Assembly: GCA_964431655.1 (NCBI GenBank)
Contig: CAYSKJ010000018.1
Location: 11,755-30,008 of the forward strand
Length of the DNA: 18,254 nucleotides
Reading direction: 5' to 3'
Source of the DNA: CAYMEV01 sp964431655 [NCBI: uncultured bacterium]
Lineage (GTDB): Bacteria > CAYMEV01
Part shown: piece after piece, positions 15,811 to 18,254 of the stretch
Layout: every line of letters starts with the position of its first letter
How positions within the stretch are numbered: the stretch's first letter is position 1
Made by a program: the position numbers and the translations under genes
The notes under the pieces: generated by a model
The model's input: only the letters and a program-made list of their open reading frames with translations
What the model was told of the DNA's origin: nothing
Databases searched by the model: none

Positions 15811-15813
15811 CCT

Positions 15814-16536
15814 ATGAACCCCGTTTTAAACTTCAAAAAGAAATATACAAAGATTTATTACCTTCTGCTTGCATATTTTGTCTACCTCTTGTATTACCCT
15901 GTGAATATATTTACCAGCGGTGCCGGAAAATTCACCCTTAATTTTATCTGGCTCGATGATTTGATTCCTTTTGTTCCTGCTTTCCAGATCTGGTATATTT
16001 TTATTTTTCTATTTCCATTTTTCGCTGTTTTTTACATCAGGGACGACCGTTATATAGAGCTTACAGCAAAAGTTATAATGTTTCAATATCTGGCCGGTTA
16101 TGTAATTTTCCTCCTCTATCCGGTAAAGATGATCAGGCCAGATGTGGAGCCTGACAGCTTTATAAGATGGATGATTTACGTAAATCACCTGGTGGACCAG
16201 CCATACAACTGCTTTCCTTCACTGCACATGGCCTGTTCCCTGAGCATAGCCCTGGTAATTTTCAGACTCAATAAAAAGCACTCAATCATACCCTTTATCG
16301 TGGCAGGGCTTATAGGCCTGAGCATAGTTTATGTTAAAGCCCACACGGTATTTGACGGACTGGCTGGAATTCTGCTGTCGATTTTATCTTATATTCTGTT
16401 CATTAAGCCCTACAGGTTTGAAAAGCATGAATCCCAATACCACAGGAGCCCTGCGGTATTTCTCTGGGTCTTTTTGATATATGGCTTTATAATGCTGGGC
16501 TCTTACATCCTATACAGACTGGGAGCCTTCATCTAA
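15814..16536 (+). CDS. PAP2_3-type membrane phosphatase/phosphotransferase
   Basis: The 240-residue protein has about six hydrophobic helices. PAP2-superfamily motifs are present: LYPVKMIRP (101-109) as a shortened motif 1, CFPSLHMACS with H138 as motif 2, and SIVYVKAHTVFDGLAG with H177 and D181 as motif 3. The Arg usually following the Ser of motif 3 is Ile171, and a Lys is found two residues before the His; that pattern fits the PAP2_3/Aur1-like branch better than classic lipid phosphatases. Such proteins dephosphorylate lipids or move phospho-head groups between lipids at the membrane surface. It starts three bases after the purQ stop without its own ribosome site, so it is probably co-translated with purQ. 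A link with purines is not obvious; a link to the LtaS-like enzyme is possible. Confidence 0.8.
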   Translation: MNPVLNFKKKYTKIYYLLLAYFVYLLYYPVNIFTSGAGKFTLNFIWLDDLIPFVPAFQIWYIFIFLFPFFAVFYIRDDRYIELTAKVIMFQYLAGYVIFLLYPVKMIRPDVEPDSFIRWMIYVNHLVDQPYNCFPSLHMACSLSIALVIFRLNKKHSIIPFIVAGLIGLSIVYVKAHTVFDGLAGILLSILSYILFIKPYRFEKHESQYHRSPAVFLWVFLIYGFIMLGSYILYRLGAFI

Positions 16537-16538
16537 AT

Positions 16539-16571
16539 CGAAGCAGTTTCGAAGCAAAAACGAAGCAAAAG
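16539..16571. repeat. Three tandem 11-bp repeats
   Basis: Copies start at 16539, 16550 and 16561. Each begins CGAAGCA and is followed by GTTT, AAAA or AAAG. The period is exactly one helical turn. The array lies just after the PAP2 stop, in the 107-base gap between convergent genes. Confidence 0.75.
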
Positions 16572-16590
16572 GGACGGATCTTTTTGCTTC
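16562..16590. repeat. Inverted repeat (stem-loop) between convergent genes
   Basis: GAAGCAAAA (16562-16570) pairs perfectly with TTTTGCTTC (16582-16590) around an 11-base loop (GGGACGGATCT). The second tandem repeat copy (16551-16560) can pair with 16581-16590 over ten bases instead. The stem is AT-rich and has no T-run after it, so it is not a textbook terminator, though it may still end transcription from both sides. A REP-like dispersed element is an alternative. Confidence 0.6.
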
Positions 16591-16643
16591 ACCCGGATAT
16601 TTCAATCCCAATACTTGTACTTTAGTGACTTTTACCCTGAACA

Positions 16644-18083
16644 TTATATTCTAATAAGAACAGCTGTCATATCATCTGAAATGTTGTTCTCTGAGGATAT
16701 ATCCCTTACCCACATAACAAGCCTTTCATATATTTTATTCAAGGGCTCTTTACTTAAGGGGATTATTTCCCTGATCATCTGTTCACGGCTGTACTGATAG
16801 CCCCTGGCAGTCATGATCTCCACAAAACCGTCAGTAAATAGTACTATTACATCCCCCTTTTTCAGCTGAGCTGAATTTTTATTAAATTCACGGTCTTTCA
16901 GTATTCCCGTCACTATATTATGAGATTCCAGCTCAAGTGCTTTATCTCCCCTTATAATGACAGGCTCAGGATGACCGGCATTAATGAATTCTAGCTTCAG
17001 ACTGTTTTTATCAATCCTGCCGTATATCAGGGAACAAAACTGATTTTTTGCACTGTATTCATACAGGTACAGGTTAAACCTTCCAATGATATCCTTTATA
17101 TCCGGAGCGGGTCTTTTCACTGACTCAAGCCTCAGGTAGGTCAGGGATGAGGCCATTAGAAGAGATGCGGATATACCCTTTCCGCTTATATCGCCGATAC
17201 AGAAGTCAAAACGGTCTTCGTCCAGCTGGGAAAGGTCATAAAAGTCACCACTGACCATTTTGGCCGGAATACATCCGCCAAATATTTCGACGCCTTCTAT
17301 AACAGGAAATTTTTTGGGGAAAAATGTGGTCTGCACCATCTGGGCAATAGCTATCTCATTATCCAGTTTCTCCTTCTCCTTTACCTTTAACAGCAAACCC
17401 TGTATATCGCTGGACATTCTGTCAAAAGTTCTGGTAAGCTCTCCCAGCTGGTCTTTCCTCCTTGAACCAATTGGCAAAGTGAAATTGCCCTTTGCTATTT
17501 CTTTGGATTTCTTATGCAGCTGTTTGATAATATTGGTTATGGAAAATGAAAAGTAGAGGCTTATTATAAGGGAAACTGCCTGGGCTAAAAGCACCATGGA
17601 GGCTATTATTATCAGGAGCCCTACAATCAGGCCTTCAGGTATAAGATTAGAGTCTGCTATACGGATATACTTATTCAGCAGAGAACGAAAATCAGTCCTG
17701 AAAACACCGGTTACCTTGGCAACCCTGTCTTTAGCATCCCGGGGCAGAAATACAGCATCCTTTGCTAATAATGCCATAAATCTGCCGGCTCCCGGGGGCA
17801 GGCTGTCTTTCCACTCCTTTAGCTCTGTTTTCTGGGTTGTCAGAGAAGATACTTCAACATTGCCTGAAGCTGCAACTTCCAGTTCACCCTCATCATTCCT
17901 GCTGATATTGATGGATACATCATCCTCTTCCTCAAAATCTTCCTTGTTGTAGCCCAGATAACAGAAAAATATATGGCCCCCTATCTTATGGGCAAGGATA
18001 TCTGTGTAGGACTTTGCAAGGGGAACTGCTGAAATCGCATCATACCTGAAGGCGGGGTTGCTGTGCCTGTCAAAAACCTGCAT
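16644..18083 (-). CDS. HAMP-domain PP2C-type (RsbU/SpoIIE-like) serine phosphatase; N-terminus interrupted upstream
   Basis: Read from the ATG at 18083 there are 479 residues. An apparent extracytoplasmic sensor part (1-148) is followed by a membrane helix (about 151-180), a HAMP domain (about 181-235), a short helical linker (EKEKLDNEIAIAQMVQTTFF), and a PP2C/SpoIIE phosphatase domain (about 260-479). Metal-binding acids are present: D280 in SGDFYD, D298 in IGDISGKG, D418 in LFTDGF and D470/D471 in NISDDMTAVLI. It should dephosphorylate a serine on an anti-sigma-factor antagonist in a partner-switching pathway, controlled by an outside signal. No STAS or RsbW-type partner lies nearby. This ATG leaves the sensor without a first membrane helix and has no clear ribosome site. 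The frame continues upstream to a TGA at 18221-18219, so the intact gene was probably longer. Confidence 0.8.
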   Translation of the reverse strand: MQVFDRHSNPAFRYDAISAVPLAKSYTDILAHKIGGHIFFCYLGYNKEDFEEEDDVSINISRNDEGELEVAASGNVEVSSLTTQKTELKEWKDSLPPGAGRFMALLAKDAVFLPRDAKDRVAKVTGVFRTDFRSLLNKYIRIADSNLIPEGLIVGLLIIIASMVLLAQAVSLIISLYFSFSITNIIKQLHKKSKEIAKGNFTLPIGSRRKDQLGELTRTFDRMSSDIQGLLLKVKEKEKLDNEIAIAQMVQTTFFPKKFPVIEGVEIFGGCIPAKMVSGDFYDLSQLDEDRFDFCIGDISGKGISASLLMASSLTYLRLESVKRPAPDIKDIIGRFNLYLYEYSAKNQFCSLIYGRIDKNSLKLEFINAGHPEPVIIRGDKALELESHNIVTGILKDREFNKNSAQLKKGDVIVLFTDGFVEIMTARGYQYSREQMIREIIPLSKEPLNKIYERLVMWVRDISSENNISDDMTAVLIRI

Positions 18084-18254
18084 AATATACGGTCTGTTAT
18101 TGAAAACTACATAATCGCAGTCAGATATTTCTTCTCTGGAAGCAAAAGGAATATCCCCTTCACCGTAAAGATAGAGCGGATTATGATTATTATCATAAAC
18201 AATAAAAAAATAACTTAATCAAACAAAATTACTAACCATGAAAACAACAATCAT
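18084..18254 (-). pseudogene. Upstream part of the phosphatase frame with an in-frame TGA
   Basis: The phosphatase frame continues for 45 codons beyond the ATG at 18083 and reads like protein (YDNNHNPLYLYGEGDIPFAS). It then meets TGA at 18221-18219. The same frame beyond it gives MIVVFMVSNFV, so the joined peptide MIVVFMVSNFV-stop-LSYFFIVYD would make a good first membrane helix. No ATG, GTG or TTG lies between this stop and the ATG at 18083. The gene may be broken, may contain a sequencing error (one change from TGG), or may read through. Confidence 0.55.

Noticed and set aside
16539-16590. CRISPR-like repeat array
   Set aside because: The units are 11 bases with no spacers of normal length and no cas genes are nearby.
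1-18254. Alternative genetic code with TGA as Trp, to explain the phosphatase stop
   Set aside because: Several intact genes (ending at 1763, 4230 and 8667) terminate at TGA at positions that fit tight gene overlaps or spacing.

Overview
The window looks like a chromosomal segment of a Gram-negative, probably anaerobic bacterium. An O-antigen-ligase-type polymerase, a lipobox lipoprotein and heavy use of AGG/AGA and ATA codons point that way. By eye the GC content is in the low to mid 40s. Spirochaetota or a Desulfobacterota-like lineage would fit, but the sequence does not fix the phylum. Genes are tightly packed and no stretch over 300 bases lacks a gene. I see no rRNA, tRNA, CRISPR array or insertion sequence.

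Left part (1-2881, + strand): the end of an O-antigen ligase/polymerase gene overlaps two consecutive multi-pass membrane proteins that resemble GT-C glycosyltransferases. This is a surface-glycan cluster continuing from outside the window. A convergent gene (3539-2901) encodes a response-regulator-like protein whose receiver signature appears to be split by about 90 extra residues. A strong divergent promoter at 3562-3590 then serves a GNAT acetyltransferase (TTG start) and a complete CheB methylesterase with no other che gene nearby.

Middle (5411-10016, + strand): a lipoprotein with a transglutaminase-like Cys/His/Asp domain and TPR repeats; an LtaS-like membrane phosphoglycerol transferase; and, overlapping it by 13 bases, an unusual radical SAM protein. 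That protein has an N-terminal SPASM-like domain, a CX3CX3CC motif in the radical SAM core, and a C-terminal beta-sandwich of the kind seen in polysaccharide enzymes. The overlapping pair is the best candidate here for an undescribed envelope-modification system.

Right part: a bifunctional homocysteine S-methyltransferase/methylenetetrahydrofolate reductase (- strand) is divergent from a purine operon. The operon holds a large PurL with PurS-like N-terminus, a separate PurQ, and a closely coupled PAP2_3-type membrane phosphatase/phosphotransferase. Three 11-bp tandem repeats and an inverted repeat separate it from a convergent HAMP-PP2C (RsbU/SpoIIE-type) phosphatase. The frame of that phosphatase gene runs to the window edge but is broken by one in-frame TGA inside what looks like its first membrane helix.

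Three themes recur: envelope glycan and polymer assembly, signal transduction (response regulator, CheB, PP2C phosphatase), and one-carbon/purine metabolism.
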